From Actinidia chinensis (lineage: Eukaryota > Streptophyta > Magnoliopsida > Ericales > Actinidiaceae), in contig CM018903.1 in assembly GCA_009663005.1 (NCBI GenBank), positions 15,771,163 through 15,783,662 of the forward strand: a DNA stretch of 12,500 bases, in the 5' to 3' direction. Position numbers and translations under genes: made by a program. Below the pieces are notes generated by a model. That model made no database searches, was not told the DNA's origin, and saw nothing but the letters and a program-made list of their open reading frames with translations. Positions 1 through 8,540 of this stretch are shown piece after piece (positions within the stretch are counted from its first letter, which is position 1; every line of letters starts with the position of its first letter).

Positions 1-449
1 AACGGTGTATCTGATGTTAATAAAAATTTTAGTATGTTATCATTTGCAATATTGTGTTTAAATCTATCGGGATTGATCTAGTATATTAGCAATACATTCA
101 TAATATATATTTATTGTGCACCAATAAATACTTTTTGATGATATACCAGATTATGAGGCATAGACAAGTACCCCAATTCCATAATACTAGTAGATTTTGG
201 CAATTCAAAATATTTATAATCTAGGAGAAATATCTCATAATGATGACCATCATTCATGTTTAAGCGTAGCATCGCAACGGTCCATAAAGGTGGAAACAAT
301 TATTCGAAGCACCCAGCGGTAATTCCAATTCAGAATAAAAAAAGAAGCCGCCAACAAGCATATACTCTAATCTAACAGTACAATAACAATAACAATTAGT
401 AGATGGAAAGAGTCAACGACACAAAACAGAAAACAAACAAAATATGTAC
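1..449. other. Flanking or intronic sequence, no gene recognised
   Basis: This stretch lies downstream, in the minus-strand sense, of the exon relic at 450-600, so it could be intron or 3' flank of the same broken gene. A minus-strand open stretch at 111-299 (62 codons) resembles nothing I know and has no convincing coding character. The DNA is AT-rich with A-rich runs around 340-450. I see no LTR end, repeat array or RNA gene here. Confidence 0.4.
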
Positions 450-600
450 CCGAATGAGGACTGACAGTGTTAGCAACAAATCCATGTGGTTGAGCACCAA
501 TCAATCGGGCATATAACTATCAGATTGCAGGTAATCCTCAACCTTCTTAAGCAGTTTCATGTTTTCTTCCTCATTGTGTTTCTTTGGCTCAACTCTTAAT
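450..600 (-). pseudogene. Exon relic of an unrecognised plant protein
   Basis: Read on the minus strand from 600 downwards, the DNA encodes a charged, exon-like peptide containing PKKHNEEENMKLLKKVEDYL followed by QSDSYM. A single-base frame change near 510 is needed to continue into ARLIGAQPHGFVANTVSPHS, which ends at a plausible splice donor (GG|GTACAT, exon end near 450). The helical, Lys/Glu-rich segment and the in-phase donor look like genuine host coding sequence rather than retrotransposon sequence. I cannot name the protein family. The upstream part of the exon is replaced at 601 by an LTR, so the gene copy is broken both by the insertion and by the frameshift. The exon interpretation rests on composition and splice-site appearance only. 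Confidence 0.4.
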
Positions 601-933
601 TGTGGAGTCCGGGCCTACATATTTGCGTCCAAGACCAATTTATTTTGTTAATCCTAAATTTTTTTATATAAAGAGAATGATAGAAAGAATTATGGTTGTA
701 CGAGTGAATGAAAAAAGAGGCAAGACAGAGAAAGATTATAAGAGAGAGAATTGAGAAAGTTGAGTTGAGAGAATGGTTTTTTTCCATTTGTAATCCCATT
801 TGTTCTATTAATGGATTATAGAGTTCTCTCTGTAGACGTAGGTATCATTGGCTAAATCACGTAAATTTTTATTATCTTATATGTGTGGTTGATCTGGATA
901 TTAGACTGTAACGTGAGAGTTGTTTACCCAACA
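601..933 (+). repeat. Compact Copia-type LTR (333 bp)
   Basis: The block begins TGTGGAGTCC and ends ACCCAACA (TG...CA ends), immediately followed by a tRNA-Met primer binding site. Inside, a TATA-like site lies at 665-672, followed by a purine-rich leader with GAGAGAGAA runs at 715-770. A plant-LTR U5 signature (GTAGACGTAGG, then AAATCACGTAAA) lies at 832-866. The order promoter, leader, U5 motif, LTR end, primer site is what a 5' LTR should show. The 5' boundary is less sure than the 3' one; an alternative start is TGTTAATCC near 645. The size suits a small Copia element, TRIM or LARD. No second copy lies in the window. Confidence 0.65.
664..672 (+). promoter_or_regulatory. Candidate LTR TATA box
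   Basis: TATATAAAG lies about 65 bp into the LTR and is followed by a purine-rich leader, the expected place for a Pol II start in a compact Copia-type LTR. Position and motif are the only evidence. Confidence 0.4.
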
Positions 934-934
934 G

Positions 935-946
935 TGGTATCAAAGC
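935..946 (+). other. Primer binding site, initiator Met tRNA
   Basis: TGGTATCAAAGC differs by one base from TGGTATCAGAGC, the standard plant Copia primer binding site complementary to the 3' end of initiator methionine tRNA. It starts one base after the LTR end at 933, which fixes both the 3' LTR boundary and the element's orientation. Confidence 0.8.
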
Positions 947-1170
947 AAAGTTGGAGTTACCGGAGTAATTTTGCAAAGAATGGAGCAAATTTTGTATACT
1001 GGCCAGATCCAAAGTTGCTCGAAATTGAATTATGAGCAAACCGCAGGATTCTTCTTTTCGAGATAAGTTCGTCAATATAAAGTCAAAGCAAAATGGACAC
1101 TGAATGAGCACTCTAGAGCTGTTTAAAACTTTGTGTGAGCCAAACGGAGCCTTGGCTCAAGAAGTGACAC
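947..1170 (+). other. Leader remnant of the compact LTR element, no gag seen
   Basis: The sequence after the primer site has a short ATG-initiated stretch at about 980 and stops soon after. I find no Copia gag signature (no substrate-like W/R block, no zinc knuckle) in any frame. Either the element never coded, as in TRIM or LARD elements, or its body has been deleted up to the tandem repeat at 1171. Confidence 0.35.
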
Positions 1171-1300
1171 TTCAGACCCTTGAGGTTTTAGAATTTTTAG
1201 TTTGGTCCCTAGAGTTTTTAAAAATTATAATTTATTCCTTAAAATTTTTGATTTTGACAATTTGGTTCTAAAATTTTTTAATTTTGATAGATTGGCCCTT
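1171..1300 (+). repeat. 30-bp tandem repeat, about 4.3 units
   Basis: Units start at 1171, 1201, 1231, 1261 and 1291, exactly 30 bp apart. Each begins with a form of TTTGGTCCCT (TTCAGACCCT, TTTGGTCCCT, TTTATTCCTT, TTTGGTTCTA, ATTGGCCCTT), followed by an A/T block such as TAAAATTTTTGATTTTGACAA. Because 30 is a multiple of three, a spurious open frame with a ten-residue repeat runs through it on the plus strand. I do not call that frame a gene. Confidence 0.8.
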
Positions 1301-2235
1301 CTTGAGGTCTTTCAGCATTCCGGATCCATCATTGAGGTTAGTTTTGTTGGGAATTATGATAAATACAGAAAAATAATATTTGTAATCGAATTTTTCCATA
1401 TCTTGCATCTTTATATTTTAATTATTAAAATTAATGATTATTTTGCATAAAGAGGTATAAAGGTTTTGCAGGTGAACAACAATTAAGAAGAAAAAGAAGT
1501 TCAAACCGGCATCCGACCAGTCAGCCAATCCCGACCGGTCAGGAAGGAAAAAGATCAGAAGTTCAAACCGCCTAGCTCGACCGGTCCAATTCTACGATGG
1601 TCGGGCAGAACCAGTGGCAAATTTGAACCTACTAAACTTTTAATAGAGTTGTTATTCGGTTGCGAATTTGGAATTCTTATTGCGAAACTTAATACTATAA
1701 TCTTATATAATATGATGGTTATCTCAACACATCGGAGTATGTGACTCTGGGGTTGACGTCTTTATTATTATAGAATACACTGAACTAGATTGTAGTAAGA
1801 AGTATACAATTTAAAATTGTCAACTTTCTGATGAAATCTTAACATTACTATTGCATTGACTATTAATCTGAGGAGAATGGTGAACTCAAGTTCTAACATT
1901 GTTCACTTTTGATTTACCAAATAGTGGGTGAGACTAATTGAGTTCAACACTCGGTTATTGGGTGATCATTGTTAGATATGTGGGAACACTAATTCTTATT
2001 ATGGAAATTCACGTCTTTTGACAGCGGGGTATCACTTGTGAGTTTAATTTATAATTTAGATATTAAAATCTGGAATCCAGTCTTTTCAGTAAATTATTTA
2101 TTGAAATAAAGATTTATTATTTTGATGACTAAACGAAAAATGAATTATGAATCAAAGGGTTAAAAATAATTTGGGTTTGGTGACGGTAATTAGCAAACAT
2201 AATTATTGTGTTAGTCCTATGGCTCAATCCAATTA
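1301..2235. other. Unassigned repeat-like DNA, possible LTR start at 1345
   Basis: No coding sequence is recognisable. TGTTGGGAATTATG at 1345 looks like a Copia LTR start, but I find no matching CCCAACA end or primer site downstream, so I do not call an LTR. At 1496-1600 there is a G+C-richer patch with GACCGGTC palindromes. The remainder to 2235 is AT-rich and unique-looking by eye. It abuts element A's LTR at 2236; the five bases before it (AATTA) would be the left target-site duplication. Confidence 0.35.
1496..1590. repeat. Short direct repeat with GACCGGTC palindromes
   Basis: GAAGTTCAAACCG occurs at 1496-1508 and again at 1558-1570, 62 bp apart. Each copy is followed by a perfect GACCGGTC palindrome (1533-1540 and 1579-1586), with related GACCAGTC and GATGGTCGG elements nearby. 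The patch resembles U3 repeat arrays of plant LTRs. The surrounding element was not identified. Confidence 0.55.
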
Positions 2236-3579
2236 TGTTGCAAATAATTTGATGATAACAAATTCTATCTTTCGTACTCTATGTATTTAATTCAAGTATA
2301 TTAGTTACAAGAAGAACATTCAAGCACACATTTCTCAAAGGACCAAAAAGAAGGACGGTTATTGGACTTCAAAGCAATAACCTTTAAGCATTGAAAAACT
2401 CAAGACTGAAAAATCTTTATTTTTATTAGGGTTATTCGTGATAAAGTGGTGTATGTTGGAACTATTGAGGCTCTAGAATGACCTTAGGATCTTACATTTT
2501 AAATACAAAGGTTTTGCATTAGAACAAGGGTTTCTTGAAAATCAGCTAGCAACCATTCTTTATTTTGAAAATATCAGCAACTACCATTCTTAATTTTAAG
2601 AGTCAGCTAGACAAAACCATTTTTAACTCTGAAAATTTAGATGTTAGCTAATATTTCTGACTCTAAAAATTAGATAATAACAATTACTAACTTTTCTGAT
2701 TAACAACTTTATAAAAAATCTGCTAGCGATAATTATTGTATTTGAAAAATTGATTAAAATTTAAAAAATGGGATACAATAATTTTTGAACTTTGAAAATC
2801 TGATTGTATCTTAAAAACTTAGATAGCAACCAATTCTAATTTGAAAATTGCGATTGTAATTTTAAAAAAGTGGCTACAATAATTCTGACTTTGAAAGCTA
2901 ATTACAACTTGAAAAATCAGGTAGCAAATTTTAAATTCTCTCTTAATGGTTATATTCTTAATAAGACCTAATAAATACATATCCTTATCTTCATTTATAG
3001 GTAATCTAGTGGAAACAAACAATTTAGGAATCAAAGCATTCTTCCTTGAAGATTCAAAATTTCTTTTAAACCTTTCCCCCCCAAGTTCAATTCATACAAG
3101 GTTCTAGGAGTGATATCTATTATTGTAAAAACTTCATTTGTATATCCTTCTCACAAAGAGAATTGCCATTGTAGAGAAATCTTAAATTCCTATCCCCCCG
3201 TTAAGTGTGTCAAGAGTTGATGGTACCCTTGTGCCGGGGGGTTGGGGGGTTGTGAAGGAGATTTGTTACCAGGTGAAAGAGTGGTTTACTCTTGGTGTGT
3301 AAGGTTTACTCTACGTGTAAGGAGTTTGGATTTAGTGGATTAAATCGCAAGTGTTTGCTTGGGTAGTGGACGTAGGTTAGGTATACTGAAACCACGCTAA
3401 ATCGCAATTTTGAATGCTCTCTCTTCTATCTTCTTATTATTGTGCTCCTTATTATATTCTCTGGCATTATACTGCTTCTTATATTATTCTAAACTCTAAT
3501 TCAGTTAATTTTTTTTAGTAAAAGAAAAGTTTATCATCACCCCTATTTACCCCCTCTAAGGTTGATTATCTGGGCAACA
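2236..3579 (+). repeat. 5' LTR of Sirevirus-like element A (1,344 bp)
   Basis: The block starts TGTTGCAAATAATTTGATGA, a typical Sirevirus-type opening, and ends CCCCCTCTAAGG...GGGCAACA. The TGTTG/CAACA termini are perfectly inverted. The conserved U5 signature GTGGACGTAGG followed by GAAACCACGCTAAATCG lies at 3366-3404. A degenerate primer site follows at 3580. The length fits Sirevirus LTRs, which are long. The G/C homopolymer runs near 3077, 3194 and 3235 lie in an otherwise AT-rich LTR. The right-hand LTR is absent because the element is truncated. Confidence 0.75.
2530..2945 (+). repeat. Degenerate U3 subrepeats in LTR A
   Basis: About ten diverged units of roughly 30-50 bp follow one another, built around TTTGAAAATCAGCTAGCAAC and ATTCTTAATTT (for example at 2536, 2565, 2595, 2626, 2698, 2743, 2781, 2840, 2893). 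Divergence is too high to fix a single period by eye. Such arrays are common in the U3 of long Copia LTRs. Confidence 0.5.
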
Positions 3580-3594
3580 ATTGGTTCAAATCCT
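3580..3594 (+). other. Degenerate primer binding site of element A
   Basis: ATTGGTTCAAATCC directly follows the LTR end. Sirevirus elements usually show ATTGGTATCAGAGC here. The first six bases and the position match, and the rest has decayed with a short deletion. Confidence 0.55.
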
Positions 3595-3626
3595 AACTCT
3601 AATATTGGCTTTCACATTCAAGAGGT

Positions 3627-4527
3627 ATGACATGAAAACACAAATGGAATGATCTCGCCAAAGGACACTCTCAAATAGGTTTCCTTTATTTAATGGAAAT
3701 TTCGTTATACCATATACGAAGAATAGGATGAGAATTATATTCAGTCTCTAATTACTGAGACTTGAAAAATTTTAGAGATGATCCCTATATTCCCACAAAT
3801 AGTTACTGATACAAACGTCTCTAATCTGAGGAAGAATGGGATGAAATGTGATTTCACAGTTAATTCACTTATTCTCAACCAATACTATGTTTATATTGTG
3901 CTTAGTATCAAATGAGTTTACCAAATTTTTGCTTGCGAATCCCCCAAAGAAAATTGTGGGATGAACTTAAAGTGACCATGAAGGACAAATCAGTAAAAGA
4001 ATCTAAACTCAGTAAGTTTAGTTCATAGGATGAATTATTCGATATGAAATCTGAAGAATCTATTTTTGAGATGTTTACTAGATTTTCTAATATTATTAAA
4101 TTCATTAAAAAACTCTTGAAATTGCATACTAATGTGAAAAATGTGAGAAGAAAAAAATTCTTAGGTCTCTGTAAAATATTGGAATGACAAAAGTCACAGC
4201 TATGGAAGAAGCTAAGATCTCATAAAAAGAGTCTTGATGAACTTTGGATTTACTCATGACTTAGGAGATCATGGTTTGAAAGGATGATAAGAAGAAGCAA
4301 AAGCCCAAAGAAAGTCTCGCACTTAATCCTCTCATCAAGAAAGTGAGGAAGTAGAAGAGGAGAGTGACGACAATAAAGAAATGACACTTCCCACAAAAGA
4401 TTCAAAAGGTTTATGAGAAAGGAGAAAACAGCAATAAGCGTAAGGAAAGAGAAAACATTAAATAAGGAAGTTACAATAAGAAAGAGGCTCCTAAGGGCTA
4501 ACCAAGCAAAAAGGATCCTCCAACTTG
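3627..4527 (+). pseudogene. gag: Sirevirus-like gag relic, element A
   Basis: Gag would be the capsid protein packaging the Copia RNA. Translated in pieces, the region shows family landmarks in order: FPLFNG and NRMRI at about 3680-3735 (the substrate-like N-terminal block), SNEFTKF near 3908, KLWDELKVT at about 3950-3975, and ELFDMKSEESIFEMFTRFSN at about 4033-4092. A Glu/Asp-rich then Lys/Arg-rich tail follows at 4325-4510. Frames change several times and stops are frequent. Coding homology ends at about 4527 with DPPTC, where the first zinc-knuckle cysteine is expected, and the sequence then switches to a minus-strand Gypsy reverse transcriptase. Zinc knuckle, protease, integrase and RT of this element are therefore missing. 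Confidence 0.7.
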
Positions 4528-5330
4528 CCCAGTTAGTTGCTACACTTCATGTATGTTCTTGGGCCATCTCATGGAGAACAGGGCTTGAATCTGGTCTGGG
4601 TTGTCTCCAATTCCTTGTTTGGTCACTAGGAAGCCTAGGAAATTACCTGAGGATACACCAAAGATGCATTTGGATGGATTCAACATCATTCGATGTTTCT
4701 GCAGGACGCCAAATGTTTCTTCCAAGTAAGCAATTTGTTCAGAAGCTTTAAGGCTTTTGACGAGGATATCATCTATGTATACTTCCATTGTCTTCTCAAT
4801 CATTTCTTTGAATATTTTATTGACCAACCTTCAATACGTCGCCCCAGCCTTCTTTAACCAAATGGCATAACTTTGTAGCAGTATAACCCTCTTTCTATAA
4901 TAAAAAAAGTCTTCTCCATGTCGAGCAAATGTATTTTGATCTAATGATAACCGAAGAAAACGTCCATAAAACTGAGGAGCTCATGCTTGGAGGTTGCATC
5001 AACAATTAAATCAATTTTGAAAAAGGAAAATTGTCTTTTGGGCAGGCCTTGTTGAGGTCAGTAAAGTTAACACATATTCTCCACTTCCCCCCTTTTGGGG
5101 GGCGACAACAACATTGGCAAGCCAATTTGGATAGTGAGCTTTTCTTAGGACATTGGCTTTTATGAGCTTAGCCATTTATTCCTCTATACTTTTAGGCGTT
5201 TAGGGGTGAATTTTCTTCTCTTCTACCAAACCGGAGTATGGTCTGGATTGGTGAATAGTTTGTGAACGGTGACTTGTGGGTCTATTCTTGGAACATCGCC
5301 CTATGACTAGGCGAACAACATCATAGTTCT
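4522..5330 (-). pseudogene. pol: Tat-type reverse transcriptase relic (N-terminal part)
   Basis: RT would copy the element RNA into DNA in cytoplasmic particles. From high to low coordinates I read a DPQVTVHKL-like segment (5270-5300), HYPNWLANVV (about 5120-5150), NFTDLNKACPKD (5033-5068), LYCYKVMPFG (near 4862-4895), RLVNKIFKEMIEKTMEVYID (about 4771-4830), the catalytic YIDD box (4768-4779) and LNPSKCIFGVSSGNFLGFL (about 4624-4680). The last recognisable piece is PKNIHEV then a stop and QLTGQV at 4522-4566. The catalytic YIDD is intact, but there are several stops and frame changes between 5300 and 4830. RNase H and integrase are absent because of the truncation at about 4522. Confidence 0.8.
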
Positions 5331-6003
5331 TATTCAAAAATTCCACTAGAGTGCTTCGCAACTCTTCACTAAGCTCGGTCCCGATCATAACATGGCGATC
5401 CAAAAAATCGGGAAGTATGGATATTGGGGCAACTTCTTCTAGAGGTTTGGTGTTTTCCTTTTCTTTGGGATCGGCAAGGGTAATATCTTCCACCTCGTCT
5501 CTCAATGCCTTCATCTCAGCATTGTCGATCTGTAATTGTTATTGGGTGCCGGTCTTTAAAGAAGATTCAGTTCTCATGGCCGAGATGGAGCACTGTCTAA
5601 CAACTTTTTGATTGCCCCTAACCTCACCTACCCCTATTGAAGTAGGAAATTTCATCATCAAGTGATACGTTGAAGTGCTGGCTTTGATTCCTCCTAATGT
5701 TGGGTGACCTAGGATCAACGGACAATCTACCACAGTAAAATCCTGCCATACAGTGGTCTGGTGGGGCTCCGTTCCTAAGGTCACCAGTATGTGGTCCATC
5801 CAAGAGGTTGTGGTGTTTTCCTATGAACCGACCAACAAAGGCAGGCTAGAAAAGGATGGAGTTGATATGCCCAATCTTCATTTTGTCGAACGGCCACGAC
5901 AAACAAGAATCTGAGAACTCCCATTGTCAATCAAGATTCTCTACACGTTGAAATTGGTAATGGTAGCAAAGATAACCAAGGCATCATCATGGGGAAGGTG
6001 CAA
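5331..6003 (-). pseudogene. pol: Tat-type aspartic protease and linker relic
   Basis: The protease would cleave the Gag-Pol polyprotein. Reading downwards, [18 protein letters not shown] (about 5944-6003) leads into a stop (5941-5943) and then RILIDNGSS, whose DNGSS active site is at 5914-5928. An open stretch at 5539-5799 carries [20 protein letters not shown], a shortened [14 protein letters not shown] block and KMKFPT-like and [12 protein letters not shown] sequences characteristic of Tat elements. The segment between VVDCP and ILGHP is several residues shorter than usual, suggesting a small in-frame deletion. The linker at 5330-5514 holds LPDFLDRHVMIGTELSEELR. Lineage assignment is by motif memory; a profile search would settle it. 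Confidence 0.78.
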
Positions 6004-6039
6004 GACTCTTAGGTCGTCGGTTGGTGAAGGTGATAAATA

Positions 6040-6557
6040 GAGGAGCTCTAGCTGCGGGCGAGGAGAGATTATAAACCTCTTTTTCAGCTCGCCTACTAGC
6101 ACTCATAGCGTGTCTCTTACGAGACGAACTTGAGCATCCTCCTAATCCAAATCCACTATGGATTACTTGTATATCCTCTACAGTAGGTCTGTTGTTGCCA
6201 TGCCTTCTTTATAGTGAGTCACGCTGCGGACGATCAACAACATACTTTCTCAAATATTCTCTCTTGTTTAAGTCAGCTATCTGCTCCTTCAACTAAAAAC
6301 AATCGTCAGTGTTATGGCCGTGGTCTTGGTGGAACTCACAGTACTTATTTTTGTTTCTCTTTCGGGGTCAGTCTTGATTTTTTCAGGCCACTTAATGAAC
6401 TCTTCTAAGTGAACACCTTCTAATTGGACTAAGGTGAACATCTCACCTAAAGAGATCATGAGACCAAATTTTATACTTTCCCCACCTGCTAATTAGACCA
6501 AGGTGAACACCTCGCCTAAAGAGATCATGTCGCCAACTCCTCCTATGATCCGTGTTG
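6040..6557 (-). pseudogene. gag: Tat-type Gag C-terminal relic with zinc-knuckle-like motif
   Basis: Reading downwards, EEFIKWPEKIKTDP lies at about 6364-6408. A one-base frame change follows, then KYCEFHQDHGHNTDDCF, a C-x2-H-x4-H-x4-C motif at 6299-6340 typical of Tat Gag. A TAG replaces the next codon, and LKEQIADLNKREYLRKYVV follows. Further down, [19 protein letters not shown] (about 6100-6170) and EVYNLSSPA (about 6045-6085) match the Gag-protease spacer of this lineage. Above 6408 the frame enters a 69-bp duplicated unit. The N-terminal capsid part is not recognisable. Confidence 0.75.
6420..6557 (-). repeat. 69-bp duplicated unit in Tat gag
   Basis: The 48 bases at 6420-6467 and those at 6489-6536 agree at 41 positions and are offset by 69 bp. 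Both encode a MISLGE[M/V]FTLV peptide on the minus strand in the Gag frame. The period is a multiple of three, so the duplication added 23 codons without changing frame. The full second unit to 6557 is more diverged. Confidence 0.65.
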
Positions 6558-6972
6558 AGCTCGCTTTGACTCTCCTAAAGTTCTGATCACCTTACACTAT
6601 CACCTCGCCTATGGGAAAGGTGAGCTATCCGTTGGACCCTCCATGGATAAGATCAATATCAAACCCCATAATTTTGTAGAATTTAAGGCAAATTATTAAT
6701 TTTTTGTGGGGTCAAAATTGTTAGAATTTATGTTTAGTGGGGTCAAAATTATAGAATTTATAGAATTTATGATAAATTACATAGTAGTGTGTTTATGTAA
6801 GAGAATTTGCATAAGTATTTATATATATTTGTTTGTTTGTAAATTTTCTCTCAGGCTTCATTTGGTTAATTTCCTCTTTTTCTAGAATTCTCATGCAAAA
6901 ATAAATTAAAGTGGATTGAGTGATGAAAAAACAATTTGTTAATAAAGAATTAGGATTTGTGCAAGTATTTAG
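6558..6972. other. Unassigned AT-rich spacer between Tat fragment and element B
   Basis: No coding similarity is recognisable after about 6557. A short motif GTGGGGTCAAAATT is repeated near 6704 and 6737, next to several AGAATTTA copies. A TATA-like run (TTATATATATT) lies at about 6819. It may be the untranslated leader of the Tat element or a scrap of another LTR, but no TG...CA boundary plus primer site supports that. The last five bases (TTTAG, 6968-6972) would be the left target-site duplication of element B. Confidence 0.35.
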
Positions 6973-8481
6973 TGTTGAAATAAAAGATAATTGGTTTTGA
7001 TGATTAAGCTAAGTTTAATATGAGTTTTTGATGAAAATCGTACTAAAAAAGGAAAAATGAATTTATACGTGTTAAAATCAACATGGTCATTAACAAGATT
7101 GTTTTAAGATGAAAAACACTTGTATAAATTGATAAAATAAATTAGAATTGCAAGATCTAAGTCAAACAGTTCACAATTCTAAAGGAAAATAATAGTGGTC
7201 TTAAAGATAAACTAATTCTCAATCAAAGTGAGGTTTGAAACTCTTCACAAGTCATAATCGATGTAATTGTTCATACAAAAGTGATACAGAAGTTAAAACA
7301 ACACTCAAACTCAATGTAGATAGTTGATGACATGAACTAACAAAGAAACAACACAAAACTTCTTGTTGTCACAAGTTCAGTCAACCAAACTTGTCGACCG
7401 AAGTTCTAGACCATCAGCCGAAGTATGTAAGCTCAAGAATTTTTTATAGAATTGCTTACTAGAATTAAAGTTCGGGAACGATCGAACTTCACATTCGGTT
7501 GACCAAAAGTAGGAAGCCACAACCGATAATGTATAAAGGGCAGCTGAATGCCAAGCAATATAAAACTCTTAATAGATTGGCTTACTGGAATATTAGTACA
7601 GATATGAAAAAAGTTTACATTCAGCTGATTAAAGTTATAGAAGCCACAACAAAAATGAAAAAGAGGACTAAAAGAAACAGAGCAATCAATTTGTTTTCTG
7701 GTTTTGAAGAGCAATACGATGAAGTCAAGTTCAGTCGACAAAGTAGCCACGATCGAAGTTCAAAACCTCTAAGCAGATAAAGAATGCAAGCCACTGGAAT
7801 TTTAGTTCAACCATGACCAAAGTTGTCGACCGAACTTTAAAAAAGTTAATCCTGCATGTCCAGATCAAGATCCAATAGCTGGGATTACATCAGAATGGCT
7901 AGATCAAATCCATTTAATGCTACAACGACTGTAATCAACTTTTGGCTTGTAAATACAATCCTTGGGGTTGTTTGGATGATATTAAAATGCTTTTAATTTA
8001 TACATTCACTTGTATTCATAACTTCAATCACTTGATCATTCATTTTGAGCTTGATCACTCTAGACAAGAGAGCTTCATTGGACTTATTATTTGATCTAGA
8101 GTTGGTGAACCAAGAGTTACTCATATATTGTACTTTATTGAAAAGATCATTCTTAAGTGATTATGAGATACCAAGAGAGGAAGTTTGTTAGGAAGTCTGT
8201 TGAAGATTAGAAAAAGTTCTAGTGTTTGTAAAGGTTGTCAAGCACCCACAAGCTTTAAGATAATGAATTTTCAAGAAGAATCTTGGAGAGTGGACGTAGG
8301 CCATGATTTGCCAAACCACTATAAATTGTTTGCAATCTTTCCTCTCGTCTCTTTTAAATTGCTTATATACTTGCTATACTTAGGAGTGCATTATTTGTAT
8401 AAGTTTTTAAAAACATTTAATTGGTCATTAATCCTAAGCAAACCTATTCCACACCCCTCTTAGTTTGCTTTCTAGCTAACA
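6973..8481 (+). repeat. 5' LTR of Sirevirus-like element B (1,509 bp)
   Basis: The LTR starts TGTTGAAATAAAAGATAATT and ends CCACACCCCTCTTAG...CTAGCTAACA, directly before a tRNA-Met primer site. The U5 signature GTGGACGTAGGCC followed by CCAAACCACTATAAATTG lies at 8290-8328. U3 carries GTCGAC and CGATCG palindromes at 7391-7834 and a TATAAAGG at 7532. Open stretches inside it (for example 7499-7780 and 8185-8463) have no family resemblance and are not genes. It differs in sequence from LTR A, so the two elements are separate families. Confidence 0.8.
7391..7834. repeat. GTCGAC/CGATCG palindrome cluster in U3 of LTR B
   Basis: TTGTCGACCGAA occurs at 7391-7402 and 7823-7834. GTCGAC recurs at 7734-7739, and CGATCG lies at 7479-7484 and 7750-7755, each flanked by GAAGTTC or GAACTTC. 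A linked motif, CTTACTAGAATT or CTTACTGGAATA or CCACTGGAATTTTAG, recurs near 7455, 7580 and 7790. These form a diverged tandem array upstream of the U5 region. Confidence 0.6.
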
Positions 8482-8483
8482 AT

Positions 8484-8496
8484 TGGTATCAAGCAA
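8484..8496 (+). other. Primer binding site of element B
   Basis: TGGTATCAAGC follows the LTR end after a two-base AT spacer. It matches TGGTATCAGAGC (initiator Met tRNA) with one base lost. Position, spacer and sequence all agree with Sirevirus elements. Confidence 0.8.
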
Positions 8497-8540
8497 GATT
8501 CTATATTTTTCAAATTTAACAATCTAAAAATTAAAGATCC

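Larger units (their letters stand above)
4522..6557 (-). mobile_element. Truncated Tat-lineage Ty3/Gypsy retrotransposon
   Basis: On the minus strand the order is gag C-terminus, protease, linker, reverse transcriptase. This is the Ty3/Gypsy order, with motifs of the plant Tat lineage (Retand/Ogre relatives). The fragment has no LTR, primer site, RNase H or integrase in the window. It stops inside RT at its low-coordinate end, where it meets element A gag, and fades into unassigned DNA above about 6557. Stops and frameshifts are distributed throughout, so it is an old, inactive copy. Its orientation is opposite to both Sirevirus-like elements. Confidence 0.8.

Noticed and set aside
310..335. 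CAGCGGTAATTCCAATTC resembles a conserved 18S rRNA segment
   Set aside because: The match is short and the surrounding sequence is not rRNA-like; chance similarity.
1202..1450. 82-codon open frame with a ten-residue repeat
   Set aside because: The repeat comes from the 30-bp tandem array; the composition is A/T driven and there is no family resemblance.
4413..4751. 112-codon plus-strand open frame
   Set aside because: Its first third is decayed Sirevirus-like gag and the rest is antisense to the Tat reverse transcriptase; it spans the junction and is not a gene.
7499..7780. 93-codon basic open frame
   Set aside because: It lies wholly within the U3 of LTR B and overlaps the palindrome array; no coding signature.
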